Shown: in pieces, positions 1 through 10,783 of the stretch
Position numbering within the stretch: position 1 is the stretch's first letter
How the letters are laid out: the number at the start of each line of letters is the position of its first letter
Assembly (NCBI RefSeq): GCF_000214175.1
Contig: NC_015564.1
Coordinates: forward strand, 248,001-312,000
Length of the DNA stretch: 64,000 nt
Origin: Hoyosella subflava DQS3-9A1
GTDB lineage: Bacteria > Actinomycetota > Actinomycetes > Mycobacteriales > Mycobacteriaceae
Direction: 5' to 3'
Made by a program: the position numbers and the translations under genes
The notes under the pieces: model-generated
What the model saw: the letters and a program-made list of their open reading frames with translations, nothing else
Told to the model about the DNA's origin: nothing
Database searches by the model: none

Positions 1-68
1 CGTCGCTGCGATAACAGTGGCACGAATTGGCGGATCTTCCATGACGGGAGGTAATCGCGGAGGCTAGC

Positions 69-1346
69 GTGTGGGACATGGCAACCGGTGGCCCCTCAGA
101 ACGTGAATTTGACCTCATCCTCTACGGAGCGAGTGGATTCGTGGGCAGGCTGACTGCGCAGCATCTCGCGCAGAGCGCGCCCGACTACGCGCGAATCGCG
201 CTCGCTGGGCGGTCTAAACAGAAACTCCAGGCCGTGATCGACGAAATTGGTGGGGTCGCGCACACGTGGCCCGTAGTGGAGGCGGATGCAAGTGATCCCG
301 CTTCGCTCGCCGCGATGGCGGGCCGAACTCGCACCGTGGTGACGACGGTGGGCCCGTACGCGAAGTATGGCCTGCCCCTTGTCGAGGCTTGCGTGAATGC
401 TGGGACGGATTACGCCGATCTCACAGGAGAGCAGCTTTTCGTCCACGACAGCATCGAGAAGTTCCACGAGCGAGCGCAGGAAACCGGCGCGCGCATCGTG
501 CATTCCTGCGGGTTCGACTCCATCCCGTCCGATCTGAATGTCTATTCGATCTATCAGCAGGCGCTTGCCGACGACGCTGGTGAACTGTCCGATACAACGC
601 TGTACGTGAAGGCGATGCGCGGTGGAATGAGCGGCGGTACTGTCGCATCGGGCCGCCGCCAGATGGAGCGGGAGAGCGAGAACCCCGAACTCGCGAGAAT
701 CGTCAAGGACCCCTACACATTCAGTACTGACCGCACGCTTGAGCCGGATCTTGGTGACCAGAAAGACAGCGGATTCGGCAAAGCCAGTGATATCGACCCC
801 TCGCTGAAAGGGTGGACCGCCACGTTCTTGATGGCGCCTTACAACACGCGTGTTGTAAGGCGCACAAACGGTCTCCTGGGATGGGCGTACGGAAAGCAGT
901 TCCGCTACCGCGAAGTAATGGGGACTGGATCGTCAGTAGCGTCGCCACTGTTCGCTGCCGCACTGTCGGGTGCTCTGGGCGCGATGTGGAAGTTCGGGCC
1001 GACACTGTTCCGGCGAGCGCCCCAGAAGGTGATTGACCGGGTGCTCCCGCAGCCTGGATCAGGTCCAAGCGAAGAAGCGCGGCTCAAGGGCTTTTTCGTG
1101 ATTGAGACCTATGCGGACACGTCGTCCGGAGCCCGGTACAAGGCCACCTTTGCTGCGCAGGGTGACCCGGGTTACGCGGCCACGGCGGTGATGCTCGGAG
1201 AGGCTGGGCTCTGTCTGGCGCTTGACCGTGACCAGCTCTCTGCGCTCACAGGAGTGATCACACCGGCAGCGGCTATGGGTGAGGCACTGCCCACGCGATT
1301 GCGCGCGGCCGGGGTCAAAATGGAAACTGAGCGCATCAACGCCTAG
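69..1346 (+). CDS. Saccharopine dehydrogenase-like / trans-acting enoyl reductase family protein
   Basis: 425-aa protein of the mycobacterial trans-acting enoyl reductase family (related to saccharopine dehydrogenases), NAD(P)-dependent enzymes that reduce enoyl intermediates in complex-lipid synthesis. An N-terminal Rossmann motif (LYGASGFVGRLTAQHL, residues 18-33) is followed by the family block MAPYNTRVVRR near residue 256. The GTG start at 69 has a GCGGAGG ribosome site 6 nt upstream; an ATG at 78 is possible. The exact substrate cannot be read from sequence. The segment encoding MAPYNTRVVRR is a perfect 30-bp DNA palindrome (separate entry). It is followed by 214 nt without an obvious gene before ask, so it is probably a separate transcription unit. 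Confidence 0.8.
   Translation: MWDMATGGPSEREFDLILYGASGFVGRLTAQHLAQSAPDYARIALAGRSKQKLQAVIDEIGGVAHTWPVVEADASDPASLAAMAGRTRTVVTTVGPYAKYGLPLVEACVNAGTDYADLTGEQLFVHDSIEKFHERAQETGARIVHSCGFDSIPSDLNVYSIYQQALADDAGELSDTTLYVKAMRGGMSGGTVASGRRQMERESENPELARIVKDPYTFSTDRTLEPDLGDQKDSGFGKASDIDPSLKGWTATFLMAPYNTRVVRRTNGLLGWAYGKQFRYREVMGTGSSVASPLFAAALSGALGAMWKFGPTLFRRAPQKVIDRVLPQPGSGPSEEARLKGFFVIETYADTSSGARYKATFAAQGDPGYAATAVMLGEAGLCLALDRDQLSALTGVITPAAAMGEALPTRLRAAGVKMETERINA
834..863. repeat. Perfect 30-bp palindrome inside a coding sequence
   Basis: Two 15-nt arms (gcgccttacaacacg and its exact complement) meet with no spacer, inside the enoyl-reductase-like gene. It encodes part of a family-conserved block, so protein constraint may explain part of the symmetry. 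The DNA could extrude as a cruciform or the mRNA could form a long hairpin. Confidence 0.9.
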
Positions 1347-1560
1347 GAAAGCGCACTTCCGTCTCATAGGGCGGATCCTGTGCATTTTCTTAAAACTAGC
1401 TGAACGCGGTGTGCGATAGGGGCGCTGAACAGTGCAGATGCTGGTCTTCCGCGTCACGCTCAGCTGACTTGAGCGCGGTTGCGCAGGCGCATTCCAGGAG
1501 AAACCTCGGTAGAGTGTTCGTTTGGAATCCCGGCAATTTTCCGAAAGGGTGAGTTTCAGC

Positions 1561-3872
<2,312 letters not shown>

Positions 3873-3940
3873 TCAGGACGGCGAGGCCCGCAGGAAGTCG
3901 GCGGACCGGCGAGGGGACGGGGCCGTACGCGTATCGCGGT

Positions 3941-5182
3941 TTACAGCTCCTGGGGGCTGGCCTGGTTGCTGTGCTGGGCGATGGCGCGCAGGAACTCGAC
4001 GTTCTCGACGTCACGGTTGGTCGACTCCCCGGTGGAGGTGCCGTACATCCGGTTGGCGGAGAGCTTGACGATCGTGGTGCGGGTGCTGGGGTCGACGTAG
4101 ACGAGCTGGTTGAGGATGCCGATGGCGCTGTAGTCGCCCCGGTCGCCCGCCGGGATCCACCACTGGTAGCCGTAACCCAGGTCGATCCCGTGGTCGCCGA
4201 CGATGGGACGCCCGGGCTCGCGGATCGGGGAGTCGATGGTGGTCGAAGCGCGCACCCAGTCGTCGGAGACGATGCGCTGGCCCTGCCAGACGCCGTGGTT
4301 GCGGTAGAGCTCTCCCAGCTTGGCGAAGTCCCGTGCGGTGAGGTTCAGGCCGGCGTACGACATCTCGACGCCGCGCATGTCGGTGATCCAGAAGCCGGGC
4401 GCTTCGAAGCCTAGCGGCTCCGCGAGCTTCTCGTGCATGTAGTCAGACACGTTCTGGCCGGTGGCGCGCGCGATCAGGGTACCGAGCACCTGGGTCTCCC
4501 CGGAGTTGTAGCGGCACACGGTCTCCGGTGCGGTCTCCCTCACCATCCGCGCCACGAACCCGTCGAGACCGCCTCCCAGGCCCAGCATGGCGCGGGAGAT
4601 CTGGTGGACATCGGACTTGGGGTCGTTGTAGTCCTCGTTCCACCGGGCGCCCGACGACATCTGCAGCACAGTCCTGATCGGGACCCCGTCGTAGGCCGAC
4701 CCGGACTCGACGGGAACGTAGTCGCTGATCGGGTCGTCGATGTTCCGGATCTTGCCTTCGTCCACGGCGATCCCGACCAGGCAGGACACGAAGCTCTTCG
4801 CTACCGACATCGAAAGCCAGTTCACGTTGGGGCCGCCAGAGAGCAGATAGCGCTCAGCGCGGATCGTGCCGTCGACGAGGACCAGCAGTGCTGCGGTGTC
4901 GGTGTCGATGAGGAACTGCTCGGTGGATCGCTCCTCTCCCTGGAACAGGTACGTCGTCGGCAGTTCGATCATCGGGCCCGTCGGCCAGGTGAAGGGTTCG
5001 GTTGCTGCAGGCATCTTCCGGGTGGGAGCGAGGTCGCGGACGCGGGCGAAGTTGTCGTGCTGGGGGACACCGGTGAAGAGCCCGACGTCCATCAGTGACG
5101 CGGGCCTGCCGCCCGGGCGGACCTTGCTGGCGAGGTAACGCGCCAGGAAGGGGATCGTATTGGCGCGATTCTTTCGCGGCAT
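3941..5182 (-). CDS. Serine hydrolase, class C beta-lactamase / 6-aminohexanoate-dimer hydrolase type
   Basis: 413-aa member of the CubicO/class C beta-lactamase-related serine hydrolases (esterases, amidases and 6-aminohexanoate-dimer hydrolases). The catalytic S-x-x-K is S126-V-A-K129 and the Y-x-S is Y225-N-S227. No signal peptide is visible, so it is probably cytoplasmic. ATG 5182 has AGGAGA 7 nt upstream. The gene is divergent from a TetR regulator, and the shared 150-nt region contains GGTACG/CGTACC inverted repeats, so it is probably the TetR target. The substrate is unknown. It belongs to an accessory block that interrupts the conserved gene order. Confidence 0.85.
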   Translation of the reverse strand: MPRKNRANTIPFLARYLASKVRPGGRPASLMDVGLFTGVPQHDNFARVRDLAPTRKMPAATEPFTWPTGPMIELPTTYLFQGEERSTEQFLIDTDTAALLVLVDGTIRAERYLLSGGPNVNWLSMSVAKSFVSCLVGIAVDEGKIRNIDDPISDYVPVESGSAYDGVPIRTVLQMSSGARWNEDYNDPKSDVHQISRAMLGLGGGLDGFVARMVRETAPETVCRYNSGETQVLGTLIARATGQNVSDYMHEKLAEPLGFEAPGFWITDMRGVEMSYAGLNLTARDFAKLGELYRNHGVWQGQRIVSDDWVRASTTIDSPIREPGRPIVGDHGIDLGYGYQWWIPAGDRGDYSAIGILNQLVYVDPSTRTTIVKLSANRMYGTSTGESTNRDVENVEFLRAIAQHSNQASPQEL

Positions 5183-5247
5183 CTGGCAGTCTCCTCGGGA
5201 GAGTGTGTACGCGCTGGCGTGGCCGGATGACGAGCTGTGGCAGACTA

Positions 5248-5283
5248 GGCGTACCAAATGGTTGACGTACCATACGGTACGCC
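5248..5283. promoter_or_regulatory. Inverted-repeat operator in the serine hydrolase / tetR divergent region
   Basis: The region contains cgtacc-atac-ggtacg at 5266-5281 (6-bp arms) and a wider pair, ggcgtacc at 5248-5255 and ggtacgcc at 5276-5283 (8-bp arms). Three GTACC/GGTAC elements in 36 bp between divergent genes is the usual layout of a TetR operator that controls both promoters. Binding is inferred. Confidence 0.65.
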
Positions 5284-5332
5284 TATTCCTGGGTATTGAC
5301 CAGCCCCTGATGCCGGAGGCGGATGGATCGCG

Positions 5333-5953
5333 ATGAGTACAGACGGTCGGCGGGACGGCCGGAGCCTGCGGTATCAGCACCGCCGCTCCGAGCTCCTCAG
5401 CAGCGTCACCGAATTCCTTCTGGAGCAGGGCATCGCGAACCTGGCACTACGAGCCGTCGCTGAGGGAGTCGGGGTCTCGCACGCAACCCTGCTCCGCCAC
5501 TTCTCCTCCAAGGAGGAGTTGCTCACCGCGGTACTCGACCACATCCGCACCGACGTCGCTGCTCGGATGGCTGGGGACCCTGGACTGGCGTCCGCGGAGT
5601 CGACCGCAGAGCTCGTCGTGAGGATGTGGGACCTCCTCTGCGAGCCGAAGGAGCAGCGCCAATTCTTGCTGCTCTTCGAGCTGGTCGGCAGGCAGCCGCG
5701 TGGGGGTCAAGGCGATCCAGCACTTGCTGACTCGCTCGTCCACGATTGGATCGAGCTCGTCGTCGAGCGACTGGCGGGCGAAGGCTGGGAGCGCCAGGCC
5801 GCAGAGCCCGTCGCCACCCTGGTCCTCGCGCAGTTCCGCGGTCTTCAGCTCGATCTCCTCGTGGCCGGTGATCGGGGGCGGGTCGATCGTGCGGTTCAGA
5901 CGTCGCTGCGCCTACTCCAGCCGCCGAACCCCGCGACATCAGTCAGCGGATGA
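5333..5953 (+). CDS. TetR/AcrR family transcriptional regulator
   Basis: 206-aa TetR-type repressor. The helix-turn-helix lies near residues 32-58 (LALRAVAEGVGVSHATLLRHF, recognition helix HATLLRHFSSKEELL). The C-terminal ligand domain is variable and gives no clue to the inducer. It is transcribed away from the serine hydrolase, and the GGTACG repeats in the shared promoter are the likely operator. A GGAGG lies 13 nt upstream of ATG 5333, longer than ideal. A tight hairpin follows the gene. Confidence 0.88.
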   Translation: MSTDGRRDGRSLRYQHRRSELLSSVTEFLLEQGIANLALRAVAEGVGVSHATLLRHFSSKEELLTAVLDHIRTDVAARMAGDPGLASAESTAELVVRMWDLLCEPKEQRQFLLLFELVGRQPRGGQGDPALADSLVHDWIELVVERLAGEGWERQAAEPVATLVLAQFRGLQLDLLVAGDRGRVDRAVQTSLRLLQPPNPATSVSG

Positions 5954-5965
5954 CTGACGCTGGCG

Positions 5966-5985
5966 GTGCACCCCTTGGGGTGCAC
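5966..5985 (+). terminator. Hairpin after tetR
   Basis: gtgcacccc and ggggtgcac are perfect 9-nt arms around a 2-nt centre, 12 nt after the tetR stop. There is no T-tract, so it may be a weak terminator or a protein-binding palindrome. Confidence 0.5.
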
Positions 5986-6293
5986 ACCCCTGAGGAAACG
6001 GGAGCCAACCGGAGGCAACGGAACGCCACTTTCACGCTCAGGACTGCGATTCCTGCATGATCAGGCATCGTGTTCCTACGGTTCAACTCCCCCTCGCGAC
6101 TTGAGGATCCCCAGCGATGACCTGGGGCTTTACTCACTTCCGGAGTAAGCCTGAACGAGTCGACGTCGATCACCACGCACTGGTCGCCGGGGCCAGCACC
6201 CGCGGCCCATGCGCGCATGAGGCACTCGGCAACGTGAACGACCGCAGAAACGTGCCAACAAATAAGCAAACGATTGGTTACCCGGAGGATCCC
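5986..6293. other. Intergenic region before the thiolase remnant
   Basis: No convincing gene is visible in these 308 nt. The only recognisable element is GGAGGA at 6284-6289, which would have served the thiolase remnant downstream. Confidence 0.6.
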
Positions 6294-7470
6294 CTGCCCG
6301 AAGCTGTGATCGTTTCTGCCGCCCGTTCGCCGATCGGGCGTGCTGGGAAGGGCTCGCTGAAGGAGATGCGACCTGACGAATTGGCTACCCAGATGGTCCG
6401 GACCGCGCTCGCCGGGGTTCCCGGGCTGGATCTCGCTGAGGTCACCGATCTGATTGTCGGCACGGGGAATCCCACTGGTGAAGGTTGGCAACAACCTTGG
6501 GCGTGCGATTGCTGTCCTGAGCGGGATGGACCATGTGCCCGGTGTCACGGTCAACCGCTACTGTTCGAGCAGCCTGCAGGCCACGCGCATAGCGTTCCAC
6601 GCGATCAGGGCGGGGAAGGGGCACGCGTTCATCTCCGTGGGCGTTGAGACGGTGAGCCGATATTTCAGCGGCATTTCGGATAACCCTGAGGGGCAGAACC
6701 CGGTCTTTGCCGACGCGCAGGCGCTTACGGATAAGCGCGCGGGTGGCGGGGCCGGTACGTGGGTTGACCCCCGTGATTCGGGTGCGCTGCCGGATCTTTA
6801 CATCGCGATGGGACAGACCGCTGAGAACGTCGCGCAGGTGCTGGGCATGTCGCGTCACGAGCAGGACGAGTTCGCGGTGCGTAGCCAGAACCTCGCGTGC
6901 CAGCGGATCGAGGAGGGCTTCTGGGGCCGCGAGATCACGCCGGTGTCACGCTGCCGGACGGCACGGTCGTCTCGGCCGATGACGGCCCGCGGCCGGGCAC
7001 GACGCTTGAGGGTGTCAGCCAGCTGAAGCCGGTGTTCCGTCCCGACGGCACCGTTACTGCGGGCAATGCGTGCCCGCTGAACGATGGGGCTGCGGCGCTT
7101 GTGGTGATGAGCGACGTGCGCGCCAAGGGAGCTCGGCCTGACCCCGCTCGCCCGCATCGTGTCCACCGCGGTGACTGGCCTCTCGCCGGAGATCATGGGC
7201 CTCGGCCCGGTCGACGCGATCCCGGTTGCGCTGCGCAATGCGGGCCTGGGCCTTGATGACATCGATCTGTTCGAGATCAATGAGGCGTTCGCTGTGCAGT
7301 CGCTCGGCTCGGCCCAGCAGCTCGGTATTCCGCGGGAGAAGCTGAACGTGAACGGGGGTGCGATCGCGGTCAGCCACCCGTTCGGCATGACCGGCGCGCG
7401 GATCACGGCCACGCTGATCAACTCCCTGCAGTGGCACGACAAGCAGTTCGGCGTCGAGCAACCTCCATAG
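6294..7470 (+). pseudogene. Acetyl-CoA acetyltransferase (thiolase), frameshifted and truncated
   Basis: Thiolase sequence runs through three reading frames. It begins LPEAVIVSAARSPIGRAGKG with CTG where homologues have ATG. Frame breaks lie near 6486-6489 (extra T between GEG and NNLGRAIAV), near 6943-6950 (2 extra nt between EITPV and TLPDGTVVS) and near 7126-7129 (extra G between VRAK and [11 protein letters not shown]). The active-site block VNRYCSSSLQ and the C-terminal NEAFAV and GGAIAVSHPFGMTGAR are preserved. The usual C-terminal CVGGGQG block with the second catalytic cysteine is gone; the frame ends GVEQPP. A thiolase from here would be non-functional. It once probably worked with the nearby SDR and acyltransferase. 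Confidence 0.88.
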
Positions 7471-7517
7471 CGGCAGAGGCGTTCTGCTCAGTGGTCGTCG
7501 TTATGTCCGCACCGCTC

Positions 7518-8258
7518 TCAGTAGCGCTTGAGGCGGTCGTCGTACGCTGCCCGCTCGTCGCGGTCGAACGTCAGGAACGTGTCGTAGGCGCCGAGGCGGC
7601 TGCTGACGCTGTCGCGCAGGCGCCGACCGAACAAGGGTTGGGTGCGCAGGATGGTGCCCACCAGTTTCGGGACGAAGACGTCCTTCGGCTGGGTGGCTAC
7701 CGCGTCGGCGATGGCCTTGGCGACGTCCTCCGGTTCGATCACCGGTATCAGCCTCGTTGGGCGGGTTCCGGCGATCAGCTCGGTGTTGGTGAAGTGGGGC
7801 ATCACGCAGGTGAACGCCACACCGGAGCCACTGTGCTCCACCCGTGCGGTCTCGGTGAGCGCGACGACCGCTGACTTGGTGGCGCAGTAGGCGACGCCTC
7901 CGGGGACCGGCGTCTTGCCTGCCGTGGAGGCGACATTGATGATGTGCCCGCTTCCCCGGTCGAGCATGGCGGGCAGAGTGAGGCTCATGCCGTGGAGGCA
8001 GCCCAGAACGTCCAGTGGTCCGTCAGCGGTGGCCGCCCGGACGAAGGCGGCGTACGACGCGTGGTCCGAGACGTCCAGGGTCAGGCCGCGGACTTTCGCG
8101 CTGATCCCGCTCGCGGCCTGGGTGGCCAGCTCGACGTCGAGGTCGCCGATGACGACGGTCGCTCCCCGGGCGTGCAGCTCCTTGGCAGTGGCCAGGCCGA
8201 TGCCGCGTGCTCCACCGGTGATGGCGATGCGCAGGCCGTTGAGAGTTGAGCGTCTCAT
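7518..8258 (-). CDS. Short-chain dehydrogenase/reductase with an internal deletion
   Basis: 246-aa classical SDR with the cofactor motif TGGARGIG (residues 14-21) and catalytic YCATK, preceded by INVAST. The segment that should carry the NNAG motif is missing: the chain reads GPLDVLG directly into CLHGMSLTLPAMLD, whereas relatives have about 30 more residues (LVNNAG... to ...VNLHG). The loss is in frame, near 8000-8010, so the ORF stays open, but a key structural and catalytic segment is absent and activity is doubtful. The ATG overlaps the stop of the upstream WS/DGAT gene by 4 nt, so the two are co-transcribed. Confidence 0.85.
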   Translation of the reverse strand: MRRSTLNGLRIAITGGARGIGLATAKELHARGATVVIGDLDVELATQAASGISAKVRGLTLDVSDHASYAAFVRAATADGPLDVLGCLHGMSLTLPAMLDRGSGHIINVASTAGKTPVPGGVAYCATKSAVVALTETARVEHSGSGVAFTCVMPHFTNTELIAGTRPTRLIPVIEPEDVAKAIADAVATQPKDVFVPKLVGTILRTQPLFGRRLRDSVSSRLGAYDTFLTFDRDERAAYDDRLKRY

Positions 8259-9559
8259 TGTGGGCTCCCTTGGAAGTCTGAGGTGAGGGCGATCTGTTCG
8301 CGCAATGACTCCAGCTCGGCCCTGAGGTCTTCCGCGATCTCGCTGCCGTCTGGGACTCGACGCGGGTCTGTGGTGACCATGAACGAGAGCGAGCCGTTGT
8401 AGCTGAGCACCGCGATTGTCAGCGCGTGTCGCTTCGTCAGGGGGGTGGAGCCGAGGATCAGCTCGAGGTCACTGCCGAGGAAGTGAACCGGTCCCGGCGG
8501 CCCCGGCACGTTCGTGACGGTGAGGTTGAACATGCCGGCATTGAACTGGGCGGCGCGGTTGAGCGACCTGGCCAGTGGCGCGGGAGCCAGCCCGAGCAGT
8601 CGCATCAAGGTGGCCGTGGTGGCCGCCTGTCCGGACGCGGTGGCCTCCCCCACGCTCCTTACGACCTTCATAATTCGTGCATCGGGTGAAGCCTCACCCA
8701 CGGGCAGGGCCGGGTAGGTCATCCCGATCTGGTTGCCCAGGCTGCCTCGGGCGTCCTGCGGACGCCGGTTGACCGGGACGAAGGCGTGGAGCTTGTCGAC
8801 CATCGAGTCGTGGCGGGTCAGGTATCGCCGCAGACCTCCCGCAACTACCGCGAGCACGATGTTGTTGACCGTGGTGCCGTGGACCTTGCGGACCTCGTGG
8901 ATGGAGTCGAGGGGCACGGTGACGTACGCCGTACGCCGCGTTGGCCCCGAGTCTCCGGTGTTGAACGGGGACGTGGGTGCCTGCCCCAGCAACTTTGCGG
9001 CGCCTTGGACTCGACGCAGGCGGCTAGGCGCCTGCGCCTTGACCGGGGCCAGTCCCCGGGGGGCCGGGCTGTTCGGCGGCGGCGGCGTCAGGTCGGAATC
9101 CGGTGCGAGCAGGGCGGTGAAGATGTCGATGATGGACAGCCCGTCGACCATGCAGTGATGCACCTTGAGTGAGACGGCGAAGCCATCGGCCAGCCCTTCG
9201 ACCAGCCCGACCTCCCACAGCGGTCGGCTCAGGTCCAGAGGCGCCGAGGTCATGTGGTCGATGTGCGCGGCGACCTCCTCATGGCCCCCGGGGCTGGGGA
9301 GGGCGATGCGTGAGAGGTGATAGTCCAGGTCGAACGAGTCGTCGTCGACCCATCTCGGGCGGCCGAGGCCGAACGTCGACTGCTGGAGTCGCTGTCGGAA
9401 GCGAGGCAGACCGAGCAGGCGCTCGCCGACGGCGGCACGAAAGTGCTGCGGGTCAGGCGCCTGGCCCTTGAAGATGAGCATTCCGGCAAGCTGCATGCGG
9501 TTCTGTCGGTCCTCGACCTGGAGGAACGCGGCATCGAGGGCGGAGAGTCGCTGTGACAT
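8255..9559 (-). CDS. Wax ester synthase / diacylglycerol acyltransferase (WS/DGAT)
   Basis: 434-aa WS/DGAT acyltransferase, which joins acyl-CoA to diacylglycerol or a fatty alcohol to make storage triacylglycerol or wax ester at the membrane. It starts RLSALDAAFLQVED as the family does, has the catalytic HHxxxDG as HHCMVDG near residue 134, and the late NVPGPPGPVHFLG block. Length is near the usual 450-480. It is the first full gene of an operon with the SDR and follows a 40-codon ORF. A promoter candidate lies at 9730-9757. Confidence 0.92.
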   Translation of the reverse strand: MSQRLSALDAAFLQVEDRQNRMQLAGMLIFKGQAPDPQHFRAAVGERLLGLPRFRQRLQQSTFGLGRPRWVDDDSFDLDYHLSRIALPSPGGHEEVAAHIDHMTSAPLDLSRPLWEVGLVEGLADGFAVSLKVHHCMVDGLSIIDIFTALLAPDSDLTPPPPNSPAPRGLAPVKAQAPSRLRRVQGAAKLLGQAPTSPFNTGDSGPTRRTAYVTVPLDSIHEVRKVHGTTVNNIVLAVVAGGLRRYLTRHDSMVDKLHAFVPVNRRPQDARGSLGNQIGMTYPALPVGEASPDARIMKVVRSVGEATASGQAATTATLMRLLGLAPAPLARSLNRAAQFNAGMFNLTVTNVPGPPGPVHFLGSDLELILGSTPLTKRHALTIAVLSYNGSLSFMVTTDPRRVPDGSEIAEDLRAELESLREQIALTSDFQGSPQ

Positions 9560-9568
9560 TCGCAGGCC

Positions 9569-9691
9569 TCAGAGATCCAGGACCAGGCGGGCCGACCGGC
9601 CCTTGAGCTGGTGCTCGACGACGGCGCCGGCGAGCACCGTCTTCCGGTCCACACTCAGTGTCGGGTTCAGCTCGGTTGTCAGCTGCGTCAT
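9569..9691 (-). CDS. Short ORF upstream of WS/DGAT, unrecognised
   Basis: A 40-codon ORF (starts MTQLTTELNPTLSVDRKT, ends ARLVLDL) just upstream of the WS/DGAT gene on the same strand. ATG 9691 has AGAGGA about 7 nt upstream and lies close to a plausible promoter. I do not recognise the peptide. It may be a leader ORF or the remaining N terminus of a deleted gene, which would fit the decay seen around it. Confidence 0.4.
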   Translation of the reverse strand: MTQLTTELNPTLSVDRKTVLAGAVVEHQLKGRSARLVLDL

Positions 9692-9729
9692 GGCTCGTCC
9701 TCTGGGTTGTCTGCCTCTTGATGAAACAT

Positions 9730-9757
9730 AACATAGCATACATTAGGTGTGTTTCAA
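9730..9757 (-). promoter_or_regulatory. Candidate promoter of the WS/DGAT operon
   Basis: On the minus strand, TTGAAA (9757-9752), a 16-nt spacer and TATGTT (9735-9730) resemble a sigma-A promoter just upstream of the 40-codon ORF. The segment is unusually AT-rich for this genome and lies between the operon and the broken tetR gene. Confidence 0.5.
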
Positions 9758-9828
9758 GAGGTGACATGCGGCGGAGGAGAGGCTCTCGAACTCGACCTCT
9801 TTGTCGACGGCTGATCAGTCACGCGCCG

Positions 9829-10019
9829 CATCGTTACCGCCGAGGACTACTTCCGACCATCCTGGACTTCCTCGTCCGCGATGGATCGGCGAGTGCTCAA
9901 GGTGGAATCCCTGTGCGAGGCACTCGGTGTCACCCAGCGGCTCCTTCTATGGGTACTTCTCGGGTCTCGACGAGTTCGTCAGTGAGCTGATCACCACACG
10001 TCTGACGAACCGGCTCTGA
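9829..10019 (+). pseudogene. TetR-family regulator remnant (DNA-binding domain only)
   Basis: Three frames together spell a TetR N terminus: VTAEDYF ... ILDFLVRDGSAS, then LKVESLCEALGVT, then GSFYGYFSGLDEFVSELI, ending at TGA 10019. The pieces align with the intact TetR just downstream (VTRDDYFEAAMRLL ... LCKSLKVTSGSFYGYF). No ligand-binding domain remains. It faces away from the WS/DGAT operon and was probably its repressor. Confidence 0.75.
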
Positions 10020-10111
10020 GAGGGTGGACGAGTTGACGCACCGCAGCGACAAACATATATTGATCTACATCTGGGGTTGCCGTGGTCCCGGTGATCTATG
10101 GGAGGGGAGCC

Positions 10112-10672
10112 ATGCGTCTTCTGGTCACTCGCGACGACTACTTTGAAGCCGCGATGAGGCTCCTTGCGACCGAGGGCGCAGGCAACCTGAAGATCGGCGT
10201 TCTGTGCAAGTCACTCAAGGTCACTTCAGGCTCGTTCTACGGGTACTTCGGGAGCTTCGAGGGATTCGTCACGGAGTTCCTGGTGTACTGGGAGGAGTCC
10301 CAGACCGACCGCATCGTGAGACTTGCGAACGCGCCGGCGGACCCGGTCGAGCGCATCCACCTGATGAAGGAGCTGGCCGGACAGGTCCCGCACGATGCGG
10401 AGGCCGCGATCCGGTCCTGGGCGCACACCGCGCCTCAAGTGGCCGAAGCGCAGAAGCGAGTCGACGAACGTCGACTCGAAGCGCTGGAGGCGGTCCTCCG
10501 ACCCGCTGTGGGCTCTCGCCGCGAGGCCCGAACGCTGGCAATGATGGGCATCACCTTGCTGGTGGGCCTGCAGCAGTGGCGCTCTCCGGTAACCCACGCG
10601 GAGTTCGACCTCCTGTTCAACGAGTTCGAGGCTGTGGCGCTGAACCGTGTGGCGGACCGCGCCGCTTCCTGA
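10112..10672 (+). CDS. TetR family transcriptional regulator
   Basis: 186-aa TetR regulator. ATG 10112 was chosen because GGGAGGGGAG lies just upstream; an upstream GTG at 10082 has no ribosome site. The DNA-binding domain contains LCKSLKVTSGSFYGYF and resembles the broken copy at 9829-10019, so the two may have arisen by duplication. The C-terminal domain contains AAIRSWAHTAPQVAEAQ, a pattern common in TetR regulators near lipid genes. Its targets may include the WS/DGAT operon. Confidence 0.85.
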   Translation: MRLLVTRDDYFEAAMRLLATEGAGNLKIGVLCKSLKVTSGSFYGYFGSFEGFVTEFLVYWEESQTDRIVRLANAPADPVERIHLMKELAGQVPHDAEAAIRSWAHTAPQVAEAQKRVDERRLEALEAVLRPAVGSRREARTLAMMGITLLVGLQQWRSPVTHAEFDLLFNEFEAVALNRVADRAAS

Positions 10673-10760
10673 CAGTCAAGCTCCTGGTCGATGACCCGAG
10701 GAGTACGACGTGAAGCCCAAGGGTCGACACTCGTATCGAGGACGGCGTGGCGTGGCTGCG

Positions 10761-10783
10761 GCTCCCAACCCAATACTGGGAGC
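10761..10783 (+). terminator. Hairpin downstream of tetR
   Basis: gctccca (10761-10767) pairs with tgggagc (10777-10783) across a 9-nt loop, 88 nt after the tetR stop. There is only a short T-rich tail, so this is a weak terminator candidate. Confidence 0.45.

Noticed and set aside
96-503. 135-codon reading frame on the minus strand
   Set aside because: Lies inside the enoyl-reductase-like gene; its composition is that of a GC-rich shadow frame and it matches nothing.
1347-1560. Lysine riboswitch in front of ask
   Set aside because: The 214-nt leader has no conserved lysine-box elements that I can recognise.
4433-5098. 221-codon plus-strand reading frame opposite the serine hydrolase
   Set aside because: The minus strand carries the conserved catalytic motifs; the plus-strand product has no family motifs.
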